Below, in pieces: positions 1 to 10,780 of a stretch of DNA of 64,000 nt. The notes below the pieces were generated by a model. The model worked only from the letters and a program-made list of their open reading frames with translations. It had not been told where the DNA came from and did not search any database. A program made the translations under genes and the position numbers. This DNA is from Ovis canadensis (lineage: Eukaryota > Chordata > Mammalia > Artiodactyla > Bovidae), in NCBI RefSeq assembly GCF_042477335.2, contig NC_091255.1:14176501-14240500 (forward strand), written 5' to 3'. Each line of letters starts with the position of its first letter. The first letter of the stretch is position 1.

Positions 1-94
1 CATTTCTTCTGTAGTTCTTTCCTGTTACTTATCTCACTTTATCTGAGTCATAGCCATAGTTAGCTCCAGCATGAGAGATCTGGCCCATGTCCTG

Positions 95-200
95 GTGCTA
101 TCTGGCAGTTGGGGCAAGTCATTTTCCCCTGTGGCATCTCAGTTTTCTCATTGGTAAACTGAAGACTAATTAAGGCTGGATGGCTTTAAAGTACATTTCA
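95..200 (+). repeat. MIR SINE fragment
   Basis: The stretch has the MIR core order: a 'gggcaagtcatttt' block, then 'tcagttttctcattggtaaa'. It is diverged and was called by eye, so the ends are approximate. Confidence 0.5.
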
Positions 201-248
201 CATTTAACAATTTATCATTCAATCTTTATATATGACTTATCCCATGAC

Positions 249-463
249 CTGGGACTTCCCAGGTGGCACAGTGGTAAAGAATCTGTCCAACAATGCAGGA
301 GACTTGAGTTCAATCCCTGGGTCAGGAAGATCCCCTGGAGGAGGAAATGGCAACCCACTACAGTATGCTTGCCTGGAAAATCCCATGGACAGAGGAGCCT
401 AGTGGACTACAGTCTATGTGGTCATGAAAAGTCTGACGCAACTATGTGACTGAGCATGCATGC
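249..463 (+). mobile_element. Bov-tA SINE with target-site duplication
   Basis: A tRNA-like head (gggacttcccaggtggcaca) is followed by the Bov-A body ('aggaaatggcaaccca', 'tcccatggacagaggagcct') and a 3' end like that of BovB. The 10-bp repeat atcccatgac occurs just before (239-248) and just after (464-473), giving clean insertion boundaries. Such SINEs depend on BovB enzymes for movement (family knowledge). Confidence 0.9.
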
Positions 464-650
464 ATCCCATGACTAAGACAGAAATCCTTAAATATCCTGA
501 AGTCACTGGTGCCTTTGAGAATCTGATGAAAGTTTTGGAGCCCTATTTTTCCCCCAGTGGATTTAGAAGTATAAATATTTAATAACAATATGTTTATAAA
601 AGCATCACTTGAAGCCCATGTAAGGCCCTGAGGTTAAGAACTACAGCTCT

Positions 651-692
651 CTCTCTTTTTTTTTTTCTTAAACTATTTATTTTGGTTGCCAG
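651..692 (-). repeat. CHR SINE, left part, split by BovB
   Basis: A T-rich start and 'atttattttggttgcc' match the tail end of CHR-type SINEs read on the minus strand. The rest of the SINE resumes at 2329, after the BovB. The split is inferred because the two pieces join in the right order. Confidence 0.45.
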
Positions 693-1319
693 GGTTCTCA
701 AGAATTATCCACAGTTTGCTGTGATCTGCATAGTCCAAGGCTTTGTTGTAGTCAATAAAGCAGAAGTAGATGATTTTCTGGAATTTTCTTGCTTTTTTCA
801 ATGGTCCGATGGATGTTGGCAATTTGATCTCTGGTTCCTCTTCCTTTTATAAATCCAGCTTGAACATCTGGAAGCTTGTGGTTCACATACTATTGAAGCC
901 TGGCTTGGAGAATTCTGAGCATTACTTTTCTAACTTGTGAGATGAGTGCAATTGTGCAGTAGTTTGAGCATTCTTTGGCATTGCCTTTCTTTGGGATTGG
1001 AATGAAAACTGACCTTTTCTAGTCCTGTGGCCACTGCTGAGTTTTCCAAATTTGCTGCCATGTTGAGTGTAGCACTTTGACGGCATCATCTTTCAGGATT
1101 GGAAATAGCTCAACTGGAATTCCATCACCTCCACTAGTTTTGTTCGTAGTGATGCTTCCTAAGGCCCACTTGACTTCACATTCCAGGATGTCTGGCTCTA
1201 GGTTAGTGATCACACCATCGTGATTATCTGGGTCGTGATGATCTTTTTTTGTAGTTCTTCTGTGTATTCTTGACACTTCTTCTTAATATCTTCTGCTTCT
1301 TTTAGGTCCATACCATTCC
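693..1319 (-). mobile_element. BovB LINE, inverted 5' segment
   Basis: The minus strand encodes BovB ORF2 residues from the linker ('GMDL' near 1310) through 'NLEPDILECEVKWAL', 'GGDGIPVELF' and 'QQWPQD' to the 'KLW' region near 715. It is broken by frameshifts and stops. It joins a plus-strand BovB segment at about 1320-1354, so the element was inverted on insertion (twin priming). About 40 bases of BovB are missing near the inner edge. Confidence 0.88.
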
Positions 1320-1353
1320 TGATCTCCTGATCTTCTTTGATCTCCTGATTTCC
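1320..1353. other. Filler DNA at BovB inversion junction
   Basis: Thirty-odd bases at the inversion point do not look like BovB. They contain a 12-mer, tgatctcctgat, twice (1320-1331 and 1338-1349). Short duplicated filler is common at joints made by repair or template slippage; that origin is inferred. Confidence 0.5.
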
Positions 1354-2328
1354 TAGGAAATCTGTATGCAGATCAAGAAGCAACAGTTAGAACTGGACAT
1401 GGAACAACAGACTGGTTCCAAATAGGGAAAGGAGTACGTCAAGGTTGTATATTGTCACCCTGCTGATTTAATTTATGTGCAGAGTATATCATGCGAAATG
1501 TCAAGCTGGATGAAGTGCAAACTGGAATCAAAATTGCTTAGAGAAGTATCAATAACCTCAGATATGCAGAAGACACCACCCTTATGGCAGAAAGCAAAGA
1601 AGAACTAAAGAGCCTCTTGACGAAAGTGAAAGAGGAGAGTGAAAAAAGGTTGGCTTAAAGCTCAACATTCAGAAAACTAAGATCATGGCATCCAGTCCCA
1701 TCACTTCATGGTAAATAGATGGGGAAACAATGGAAACAGTGACAGACTTTATTTTCTTAGGCTCCAAAATCACTGCAGATGGTGATTGCAGCCATGAAAT
1801 TAAAAGATTCTTGCTCCTTGGAAGAAAAGGTATGATCAGTATATTAAAAAGCAGAGACATTACTTTGCCAGCAAAGGTCCATCTAGTAAAAGCTATGGTA
1901 TTTCCAGTAGTCAGGTATGGATGTGAGAGTTGGACTATAAAGAAAGCTGAATAACGAAGAACTGATGCTTTTGAACTGTGGTGATGGAGAAGACTCTTGA
2001 GGGTCCCTTGGACTGCAAGGAGATCCAACCAGCCCATCCTAAAGAAGATCAGTCCTGAATATTCATTGGAAGGATTGATGCTGAAGCTGAAACTCCAGTA
2101 CTTTGGCCACCTGATACAAAGAGCTGACTCATTTGAAAAGACCCTGATGCTGGGAAAGATTGAAGGTGGAAGGAGAAGGGGATGATAGAGGATGAGATGG
2201 TTGGATGACATCACTGACTCGATGGATGTGAGTTTGAGTGATCTTCAGGAGCTGGTGATGGACATGGAAGCCTGGTGTGCTGCAGTCCATGGGGGTCACA
2301 AAGAGTCAGACATGACTAAGTGACTCAG
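1354..2328 (+). mobile_element. BovB LINE, 3' segment (reverse transcriptase to 3' end)
   Basis: Starts at the 'LYAxQEA' region of the reverse transcriptase and runs to the BovB 3' end ('agtcagacatgactaagtga'). The YADD site is altered (the sequence reads tat gca gaa gac, YAED). Open pieces at 1730-1954 and 1997-2185 carry the C-terminal domain ('[17 protein letters not shown]', 'YGCESWT', 'LKLQYFGHL'). In-frame stops and shifts make it a pseudogene. It pairs with the inverted segment at 693-1319 as one insertion. Confidence 0.92.
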
Positions 2329-2515
2329 CTGACTGCCTGGGTCTTAATTGCAGCACATGGGAGTTCACTGAGGCATGTGGGCTCTCTAGTTGTGGCCTGG
2401 GGACTAGTTGGCCCCATAGCATGAGTTTCTAGACCATGAGTTTTTACCAGGTTCAAAACTTGCATCCCTGCATTGAAAGGTCGATTCTGAACCACTGGAC
2501 CACCAGGCAAGTTCC
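2329..2515 (-). repeat. CHR SINE, right part
   Basis: Reads as a CHR tRNA-derived SINE on the minus strand: 'gggtcttaattgcagcac', 'ttctgaaccactggaccacc' and a terminal 'aggcaagttcc'. It continues the piece at 651-692, so the BovB landed inside this SINE. Confidence 0.7.
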
Positions 2516-3294
2516 AACTGTGGCTGTTTAAGTCTATGTTTTTTTAATTTTTGTTTCTCTCTTGAATATAGTAGGAAAGGTCAGTAAATGTTTTTTGCAA
2601 TGAATCATTTATACAGTAAGGTAGTGAGACTAAAACATAATGATTTGAATTTACTCTTTGAGATTTGAGGAGAAATTTCATGATTTTTTAGTTATCTTGG
2701 TGTCAAATGTCCACCCATATCAACATATTAAATAAGGCAAACTGAGGGGCTTTCAGAATACATTCAACATAGACCATGACCTTTAGTCTTTCAGACACTC
2801 TTAAACCTCAGGAATTTTGATGATTCTTACATAATAGTCTGCAATTTCAGAATTCCTATCCGAGGATTGCAGATCAGCAAGCAGTTATAATGTAGTGGTT
2901 TTTCTCTAACACAAGAACACCGATTTTTAAGAGATTAGTTCATGGGGTAGGAATAGATTGGGAGAGGATAAACCAGGCATTTTTCACGTAAATCTGCATT
3001 ACTAGAAACTACAAAATTGCTCTCTAAATGAAGAACAGTGTTTACACAGGCTTATATTAAAAACAAAATCCTGTTGACAGCTCTCAAGTTCTTTATCAGG
3101 ACCTATCACAAAGGGAAAACATTTGTAAATGCCATTAACTCACAAGCAGACCTTGAGAGTAATGGGAATGGAGAGTTGGGATTTGCATGCTGTCTGAACT
3201 GATTTACACTCTTGCTTATGCTCCTGTTTTTAGACTGTTTCCTGTTTGTTCCTCCTTCCTACTTCACATTAAATGGAAAATAATGCCATATAAG
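2516..3294. other. Interval without recognised feature
   Basis: AT-rich, apparently single-copy sequence. I see no convincing coding frame, splice-flanked exon or repeat. Confidence 0.5.
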
Positions 3295-3497
3295 GGCTTC
3301 CCCCATAGCTCAGTCAGTAAAGAATCTACCTGCAATGCAGGAGACCTGGATTCAATTCCTGGGTCAGGAAGATCCCCTGGAGAAGGGAATGGCAACCCAC
3401 TCCAGTACTCTTGCCTAGAGAATCCCATAGCCTTGCAGGCTACATTCCATGCGGTTGCAAGAGTCCGACACAACTTAGGGACTAAATCATCAGCACC
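3295..3497 (+). mobile_element. Bov-tA SINE
   Basis: Head 'gggcttcccccatagctcag' and tRNA-like 'ctgcaatgcaggagacctgg' are followed by the Bov-A body with 'gatcccctggagaaggg' and a 3' end 'gtccgacacaacttaggg'. A loose A/T-rich direct repeat (aatgNNatataa) lies on both sides. The reading frames across it are SINE artefacts. Confidence 0.9.
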
Positions 3498-4189
3498 AAT
3501 GAAATATAAAGTGTTTAGTCAGTTTGGGGGGCTTCAATCCTTACTTTGAACTTGGATTTTTCCTCTTGGTGCAATTCAGTGCTAGAGCTGAGAGCAGTGA
3601 CTTGACCCTGTGTCCAGGGGTTCTGTTACTTGCTTTCTCTAATTTCACCTCTATCCAAGCAAGCAAACAGACCTGCTCTCTGACCCACCATGCATGGCAG
3701 GAACTCAGTATTTCTTTTGATGGTGCAGGCCTATTGTGATGCCACGTATTTACACAGAATAAGAAGGTGACAGCACACTTTTGGTTCTGGACTTTGGTCA
3801 CCTGTGTCGTGCCGCCACCTCTAGGTCATCCAGCTTTGACTCATCTCTGCCACTCACGGGACTGCCACTGGCAGTCATTGGAGCCAGTTTTCTGCAGCTC
3901 AGTCCTAGATTTCTTTTGTTCAAACTTGCCTGTCTGAAGAAAACGCAAAACCCATTTGGTATATGCACAATATATATGACTTAAGTCTATAGGAGCCCTA
4001 GTTACGGGGCAAAAAATTGGCTAAAGCGCCCTCATCTCAGAGAAGCCGTCCCTAGTCTCAAGATAGAAACTCCTAATACTTAGTTCTTTACAATTTTGAG
4101 ATTACCATCATCTTTATATAGTTAATTATGGACTTACTTGTTTTCCGTATTTCTTCATAAGGAATTGTCTTCTTTTTTTTTGTTTGTTT
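3498..4189. other. Interval without recognised feature
   Basis: Several short overlapping frames on both strands, none with family resemblance. I call no gene here. Confidence 0.5.
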
Positions 4190-4392
4190 TAAAAAAAATC
4201 AGTACATTTAGAACGTTTTTTATTTTGGCTGATTGGGTCTTCATTGTGCAAGCCTCTCTAGTTATGGCGAGAGGCTTAGTTGCCCTGAGTCACGTGGGAT
4301 CTTATTAATAGTTCCTTGACCAGGGATCAAACCCACTTTCCCCATATTGGAAGGTGAATTCTTAAGCACTGGACCATCAGGGAAATCCCAGA
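4190..4392 (-). mobile_element. CHR SINE
   Basis: Minus-strand CHR SINE: T/A tail at left, 'ttttggctgattgggtcttc', 'ctgaccagggatcaaaccca' with small changes, then 'actggaccatcagggaaatc'. Imperfect flanking repeats around 'gaattgtcttctttt' (left) and 'gaactgtgtcttttt' (right) look like a target-site duplication. Confidence 0.78.
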
Positions 4393-5134
4393 ACTGTGTC
4401 TTTTTAAGAAACAAAACAAACAAATACATTTCTCCATATCTAGAGTTTAACAAAGTAGATGCTCAAAAATATTTCTTGAATAATTATTATTATTACTACC
4501 ACTACTAGTAATATGATTATGACTACCATTTCTAAAAGTAGTAGTAGCAAGTACTGTAGAGTTATTTACAGTTTACAAAGTGCTACACATTAACTCATCA
4601 AGGATAGAACTTAAAAACAGAGCTGAGTGATAAAGAAACATTTCAAGCTCTATATCATAACACCCTTTACTTACATTTAAAAGACACGAATATAAAAATC
4701 AGCACTTTATAGATTTTAAAAATCTTCACACACCTAAGCAGACACAATAAGCATATTAGAGAGGAAGAGAGTTTGGGGGGAGAACGGCAGTGGTGTAGAG
4801 AGCAAATTGAGAAACATAATACAATTAAGAAGGAGTGAGTCCTCACCCAGACTAATGGTCATAGGAAACTGAGGACTAAGAAATATGATTATCTCAGCTC
4901 TGACCTAAGACCAAGGAGAGAGAGATTCATCTATATTAGATTCTGGAAAAACCTAAAGTAATTACTTGTACGATATTTTGAGTACATTCAATTTCTCAAA
5001 TACCTAATTCTTGACTCAACATCCCCTTGTTCCTCAAAACCAACATCCTATTCCTCTTCCTTCTCGTTCTCTTTTCTTTTGCTCACATACTCTCAAAATA
5101 TTTTCATCAAAAAGAAATAATTATCCATTCAGCA
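4393..5134. other. Interval without recognised feature
   Basis: AT-rich DNA. A weak MIR-like string on the minus strand near 4555-4640 (spacing similar to the tail half of MIR) is too diverged to call. Confidence 0.45.
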
Positions 5135-5385
5135 ACGTAGATGAGTTACAATGCGTCATGCTAAGTGAAAAAAGGCCAGATTCAAAAGGCTTTCTATTGT
5201 ATTCTGTTCATATAATGTTCTGGAAAAGGTAAAATTATAGGAACAGAAACAGGGCAATGGCTGCCAGAGGCTGAAGGTGGGGAAAGAGGATTGACTGTAA
5301 AGATGGAACTTTTTAGAATGATGGAGGCATTCTGCCTCTTGATTACGGTGGAAGTTACGCAGCTATGTTAGTGGGCTAGGGGTTC
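5135..5385 (+). repeat. Old L1 (L1M-type) 3' UTR fragment
   Basis: Contains the usual L1M 3' untranslated order: 'aagtgaaaaaaggccag', 'tgttctggaaaagg', 'caatggctgccagaggctg', then 'ttgattacggtgg'. Diverged and without coding capacity; the subfamily is not assigned. Confidence 0.6.
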
Positions 5386-5849
5386 TATGATAGAATATCA
5401 CAGATGAGGTGGTTTAAGCAAATAACTTCCATGAGTATCCAGAAAAATACAACTTGTGCATTTTTATGACCTATTTCTTTAATGAGGAAAAAATCCCTAG
5501 ACATCTCCCTCACAGTGGTAGTCCTGAATGAGTTAAGAGTATCCGTGAAATCCTATTGTTTTTGATTCTGTAATATGGTTAATAGAACACTTCAGGGCAG
5601 AGAGTTCCTGTGGAGGAAAGCTGCAAATGTGGGCTACATTAGGAACCCACTGGGAGAATGAGTGGTCCGGCAGAGCAGACGGGAAAGGCTGTAGAGAGCC
5701 TCTGGTGGGGGCCCTATCCCACTTTTCAGGGTAAACTAGAACTAACCCTCCTCTTGCCCCCTTGTCTGGGGTTAGTAGAGCTCAAACTCAAAATAACCGA
5801 GGACAGATTTGAGGGCAAGCATGTTGGTTCTGTGGAAAGCATACTGCCT
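5386..5849. other. Interval without recognised feature
   Basis: No repeat or gene recognised. A 64-codon frame at 5658-5852 has no recognisable domain. Confidence 0.4.
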
Positions 5850-6040
5850 TAAGCTGAACCTTGGACTTAGATGGATGCACTTGGGTTTCCGTAGTGGTTT
5901 CTCCACTTATTATCTTGGAAAGTTATTAAACTTCTCTGGATCTTTATTTCCTTATCTGGAAAATGAGTGAATGAGAGCCAGCATTCAGAGTTGTCCTGAA
6001 GATTCGAAATAAAGGATATAAAGCACCGGCCTGGGGCGTT
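5850..6040 (+). repeat. MIR SINE
   Basis: MIR order is visible: 'gcatactgcc', a 'ggaaagttattaaacttctctgg' style core (the accuracy of the core match is partial), 'ctttatttccttatctggaa', then 'taaaggatataaagcacc'. Confidence 0.55.
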
Positions 6041-6060
6041 CTATAGGGACTCAAAAATCT

Positions 6061-6718
6061 ACAGCATCTGTTATGCATTGTGATTTGAAAAGCAGAATTC
6101 AGGACAGAGATAGAGCACTTGACCTATGGGATCACTGGCTTCTGATGTGGTCTAACACTCTCGAGAGTCTTTGGAGGCCAGTTGCTGTGTCTAAGTAGTG
6201 ATAGAAGACTTGTTTTTCTCTTCTAGAACCCCAGAGCTCCTTTCTGGATCTCTCTGTTAAGAGTCTTCCCTTATGATGACTAATTTAGTACCCAAAGAGC
6301 TGGGGTTTTATTTGAATTCACCCAGGAGCATTTGATCTCTAAGTCAAAAGGAAAAGATCTTTCTTCTGCCTTAATGGGGGCTTCCAAGGATCCCCTTAGG
6401 CTTGATAGTAGTGCAGTTATAGGATCAACACACATAATTTGGGAGTGTCGATTGGTAAGTCTGCTGGTTGGTGTGTTGGGAGGTGTTCTGACTTAGAAAA
6501 TAGGAAGCCTGGGCTATTGAGCTGTTTTTATTTATCTGTTTTTTTCCTTTAAGGCGATGATTTGAGGTAAATAATTTTTCTTCTTTGGGTTTCATTTTCT
6601 TACTGTATGAAGGGAGAATGTTGAATTAAATGACTTTTAAGGTCCTTTCCAGTTAAAGATATTCTAATATTCTATAGTTTGAAACTGGAGAAAGATCTTA
6701 ATTGGTTGATTTCTACTG
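6061..6718. other. Interval without recognised feature
   Basis: Apparently single-copy sequence, no supported gene. Confidence 0.45.
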
Positions 6719-6793
6719 AGTTGGCCAAAAGTTCTTTTGAGTTTTTCCATAAAATATTATAGAAAAACCTGAATGAATATTTTAGCCAACCCA
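6719..6793. mobile_element. Mariner-type MITE (palindromic)
   Basis: A roughly 75-bp imperfect palindrome: 'gttggccaaaagttcttt' at the left end and 'gaatattttagccaaccc' at the right end are near reverse complements, with 'gtttttccat' mirrored by 'atagaaaaacc'. The ends match the terminal repeats of ruminant mariner-derived elements, which leave such short fold-back copies. Whether TA duplications flank it is not clear. Confidence 0.65.
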
Positions 6794-7285
6794 ATGCAAA
6801 GCTTGACAGCATCCACTCTATGTGGAAGCCTGTGTTGTGTTCTGGGCAGACAGGGAGAAACAAGCCAGGTCAGCCTACTCCCAGCCTGAGCTTGTATCTC
6901 TGTCACAATGCTTTATGTCTGGGGTCAATTTCTCTTTAACACTTTTATCAATGACTTCTAAGGCATGTTCATTCCACTTGTGGGAAGTTCAGAGTTGGGA
7001 GTATTGACATGGTGGAATCAGATTCTTGAAATATCAGGCTCAACAACAAAAGTAAGCACTTTTAAAATTTAGGAAGATGGACCAAAACTCACAAGATAAA
7101 TATATAAGGTACAATTAAGTACAGAAAGAAAATCCTCAACTAAGGTTTAAAATAAATCAGATTTGCAGGCACAGGATAAGACATATTGGGTGGTAGCTTT
7201 AAGCATCTGATACACTTTTCTGCTCAGCCTCCAGAGGTTAAAGAGTTGCAGAGTAACATTAGTCACGAAGTTGGAGAAGGATTGA
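6794..7285. other. Interval without recognised feature
   Basis: No recognised repeat or gene. Confidence 0.4.
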
Positions 7286-7489
7286 GTCGCTGGGAGGGAT
7301 TGGGGGCAGGAGGAGGGGACGACAGAGGATGAGATGGCTGGATGGCATCACGGACTCGATGGATGTGAGTTTGAGTGAGCTCCAGGAGTTGGTGATGGAC
7401 AGGGAAGCCTGGCGTGCTGCAATTCATGGGGTCGCAGAGAGTCGGATACGACCGAGCGACTGAACTGACCTGAACTGAACTGAACTGAA
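7286..7489 (+). mobile_element. BovB LINE, 3' end only
   Basis: Strongly 5'-truncated BovB: begins near 'ctgggagggattggggg', continues through 'gagatggctggatggcatca', and ends in repeated 'gaact' units at 7465-7489. Coding for only the last residues of ORF2 remains. Confidence 0.92.
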
Positions 7490-7974
7490 GATCTCTGTGC
7501 CTGACAGTTGTATAACACCAGTGATGTGGCCAGGCACCAGTTCTATCGTCTCTTCTACTCCCATCCCCTTTCTTTTCTTTGCTCCTTTGAGAGCAGGGTG
7601 TGCCGTATCTAACACTGTATCCACACCTGCATTTCTGGTCCATAGTTCTTTGATTTACTTATAACAGGCAATTTTTTATTTTTTCCGGAGAAAATTTGCT
7701 CCTTATTTGGGGACCAAAGAAGGTGCAGCCCTCCAGCCCAGGGGGCGGGGGCACTGAGAAATGGAATGAGGGCCCCACTCCAAGCCCTCCCTAGATGCAG
7801 TAGATGGGGAGAGGAATCCCATTATAGGCAATTAATGCAATAGAAATAATGCCTGATTTTACAATAGTCCGTGTGGATTTTGACATCAGTGGAACGTGTG
7901 ATAGAACTGCCAGGAAATACTAAGATCATCTTGGCCTGTATTAACAGAAGTTTGCAGTGGGCAGTAAGAGAACT
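7490..7974. other. Interval without recognised feature
   Basis: Includes a GC-rich patch at 7715-7790 ('agggggcgggggcactgag'). I cannot assign it. Confidence 0.4.
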
Positions 7975-8620
7975 CTGTATTCTGTGCTAGGCAGACACGT
8001 TCACAAACATTGCATCCCATTCTGGATATCACATTTAATGAAAGACATTAACATTGGAGGCTGTCCAAAGAATGATGAACAAGTTGGCGGCTGCATATCA
8101 GTTAAGGCCACCCACTTTGCAGTCAGACAGACCTGCTCAGGTCCAAGCTCTGACACCTACTGTGTGCCTTTGGGGAAGTTCCTTAATCTCTCATAAGCTC
8201 AGTTTCTTCATGCAGGCAATGGAAATAATGAACTGTACCTGTCTCATGGAGCTATGGCAAGAACGATGAGGATGATGATAAACTATGATCTATATTTGAA
8301 GGAATTAGAATTGTTTAGCCAGAAAATTGAAGACTTGATGGGGAACGGATGAGGGAAGTGAAGGGGAGGTGAGACCTATTTTTAGACATCTGAACAACTG
8401 CTATTAGGAAGAGTTATTGGATTTCTTTTGGGTGATTCTCATGGCAGAATTAGATCATATAGTAGGATTTGCAGAGAAGAAGATGATACTGTCTTAAACA
8501 TATGGCATAAATTTTTAACAAATAGTACTATTATAAAATGCAATTCAAGATCATACCGGAATGTTCAGGCAGGTGCTGACTTCCATGCCTTAGGACGGTA
8601 CAGACGGGAGTCCTATATTG
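7975..8620 (+). repeat. L3/CR1-like ancient LINE, split by a MIR
   Basis: Two parts, 7975-8095 and 8271-8620, resemble consecutive stretches of the CR1/L3 3' region: 'ttctggatatcacatttaatg', 'ggctgtccaaagaatgatgaac', then 'ttgaaggaattagaattgtt' and 'gtttagccagaaaattgaaga'. They are interrupted by the MIR at 8098-8270. Highly diverged; recognised by word order only. Confidence 0.45.
8098..8270 (+). repeat. MIR SINE
   Basis: Clear MIR order: 'tttgcagtcagacagacctg', 'gacacctactgtgtgcc', 'agctcagtttcttcatg', 'gtacctgtctcatggag'. It sits within the L3-like element. Confidence 0.7.
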
Positions 8621-8639
8621 AGTGAATGAGTTTGGGCTT

Positions 8640-8795
8640 TTAGGTTCTCAAACTTGGCTGTGTCTCAGAATCATCTGGGATCAGGGCTCAGGAATCTCTA
8701 AGTCCTTCAGGTGTTTCTGATAAAGTCAGTACCTGCGCAGGCAATTTAGACCCTTTGGACTGGAGGATGGGTCCCTTTGCACCTACATTAGACTG
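8640..8795 (+). repeat. MER5-like DNA transposon relic
   Basis: 'ttctcaaacttggctgtgtc' followed by 'tcagaatcatctggga' and 'gtgtttctgataaagtcag' gives the MER5 (hAT-Charlie) order. Only part is recognisable. Confidence 0.45.
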
Positions 8796-8819
8796 TGATG
8801 GGATTCTGGTAGCAAGGTC

Positions 8820-10109
8820 CTGAGAGCAAGGAGACAGGAAGATTAAAAAAAAAAAAGTGCCGAACATACTTTGGAGTATTGGGATTGAACGGATGTTTCA
8901 TGTAGGTGGGTGGTTGGAATCTGGTTGGAGTGAAGTTAGGGCCAGTGTGTGGAGAGTTTTAGGTGTGAGGCATGGAAGCTTGAGGTTGTATCAGGCAGGG
9001 TTCCGTGAGAAATGTGACACGAAGTTGTGTTGCAAAAACCCCTCATTCTAGAAGGGTGAAGGCAATTCCAGATGCTATATTTCATTCCTCTTGGAGTTCA
9101 CCATCTTGGAACCTATAGCTTGACTCATCACTTTCTATTTTCTTCATTTCTGAGCTACCATCAGTTGGACAACGTGTGGTGATAGATCCGTGATACATTT
9201 TTAATGCATCTGTGCCTCCCTAGTATGTGGAAAGAAAGTGAGGACTTTCACGTAGGTAGTTCTTCAAGGTAGTAGAGGAAGCACCCACAGGTCTGCTCAA
9301 GTGAAAAGCAATGGTCTCGAGATCACAGTCTTGATGATGTCAGAGGTGCTGGAAGGCAAAGTTCAGGGATTTCCTTAAGGGACAAGTTCTTCTGCCTACA
9401 TCCAAGCCACTGAATTCTGTAAGGTAAGCACTTTTGTTTTTATCGCAAGGCAATTCTCAAGTTAATTAGTTACAATTATTAGCTCTACTGCATGAGAACG
9501 CACAGTAACAAAAGCGGGAAATGAGGTCATCAGGGAGATACCCTTGAGCGTTCTGAGACAGCAAAGGGAGGAACTGCAACTGACCACAGTGACCAATTTA
9601 AGTCTTAAGAAAACAAAAATCTAAAACAAAAACTTACTCCCCAGTCCTCATGAGCCAAAGAAGTGCAACTTATAAGACAAATACTGTACTTTCACAGCGT
9701 GCCTCCTCATATCTGCCTGCCTTTTGCAGCCATGTCCCTGAAGATGGATCAGCGGGCAGAAAGAACAGTGGGGCTGGTCAGAAGCTCTGCGTTTAAGGGC
9801 TTGCTTTCCTTTATCAGCTGTGGGATTTGGGGCCAGCCAGTTCCATCACCTGTTGCAGGTAGAGATGCCAACCTTTTAGGGTGTTGGGAGCCTTGTGGGT
9901 GAAGCAACTATGACCATACTTATAGTTTGACAAACGTAGATTGAGTTCATGTTGGTCTCCACTGTAGTTTGGCTCTCTGACTGAGCTAGCACGTGATTTG
10001 CATGGCCCTACTTTTGTGCCTTCAAGATCATCCAGGATTGTCTCCGCTATTCTAGCAATGTTCCTAGCTACATGTCTAAATTTGCATGCTTTCAGGGAGC
10101 ATTGTAAGA
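8820..10109. other. Interval without recognised feature
   Basis: About 1.3 kb of apparently unique sequence. Short frames (for example 8857-9051, 9663-9902) show no domain, signal peptide or splice pattern that I can support. Confidence 0.45.
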
Positions 10110-10605
10110 AGGTGTATAAGGGTTTGGAAGTTCTGTTTGTTTCTTAGAGCTGCTGTAATGAAGTACCAAAACCTGGGTGGCTTGAAATGACAGACGTTTA
10201 TTGCTTCATATTTCTAGCAGCTAGAAGTCTGACATTCACGTGTCGTCCCGGCCGTGCTCTCTCTGACGGCTCTAGGACAGGACCTCTTCTTAACTCTTTC
10301 ATCTTCTGGGCTTTGCTATCAGCCCTTGCCTTTCTCTGGCTGCAGACATATCATTCCAGCCATGTGGCTGTCTGCTCTCTGTGGGTCTCCACATCATCTT
10401 CCCTTTGCGTTGTCTTCCTCTGGTTTCAAAGTTTCCGTTCTTATAAGGATATTAGTCATGTTGGATTAGGGTCCACTCCAATGAGCTTATTTTAAGTTGA
10501 TTACCTCTATAAACATCCTGCTTCTATATAAGGTCATAAGCTGAGATAGTGGGGATTCGGACCTTGACATAACTTTTGGGAGGCACGCAATCCAACCTAT
10601 GATAG
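10110..10605 (+). repeat. Ancient mammalian interspersed repeat (L1M-like 3' end?)
   Basis: Matches a familiar old repeat: 'gctgctgtaatgaagtacc', 'tgggtggcttgaaatgaca', 'cttataaggatattagtca', 'gttggattagggtccact'. A second copy in this window (34290-35080) shares the same blocks in the same order. Family name from memory is uncertain. The 102-codon frame at 10187-10495 lies inside it and is not a gene. Confidence 0.6.
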
Positions 10606-10614
10606 GAGGCATAG

Positions 10615-10780
10615 ATACCTGTGTTCAAACCTTGGCCCTGCCATCTATTAGATATGATCTTGGTTGATTTATTTATCTCTCTAAGCTTTGTTTCCTCATC
10701 TGTAAAATCAGGACTGTATTATTAACTACCTCATGAGGTTGTTTGAGGATACATTTTTCAAGTGTCTGGCAAATGATGAA
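10615..10780 (+). repeat. MIR SINE
   Basis: 'gtgttcaaaccttggccctg', 'tttgtttcctcatctgtaaa' and 'actacctcatgaggttgttt' follow the MIR consensus order. Confidence 0.75.

Noticed and set aside
10187..10495. 102-codon frame with hydrophobic stretches
   Set aside because: Lies entirely inside an old interspersed repeat that has a second copy at 34290-35080.
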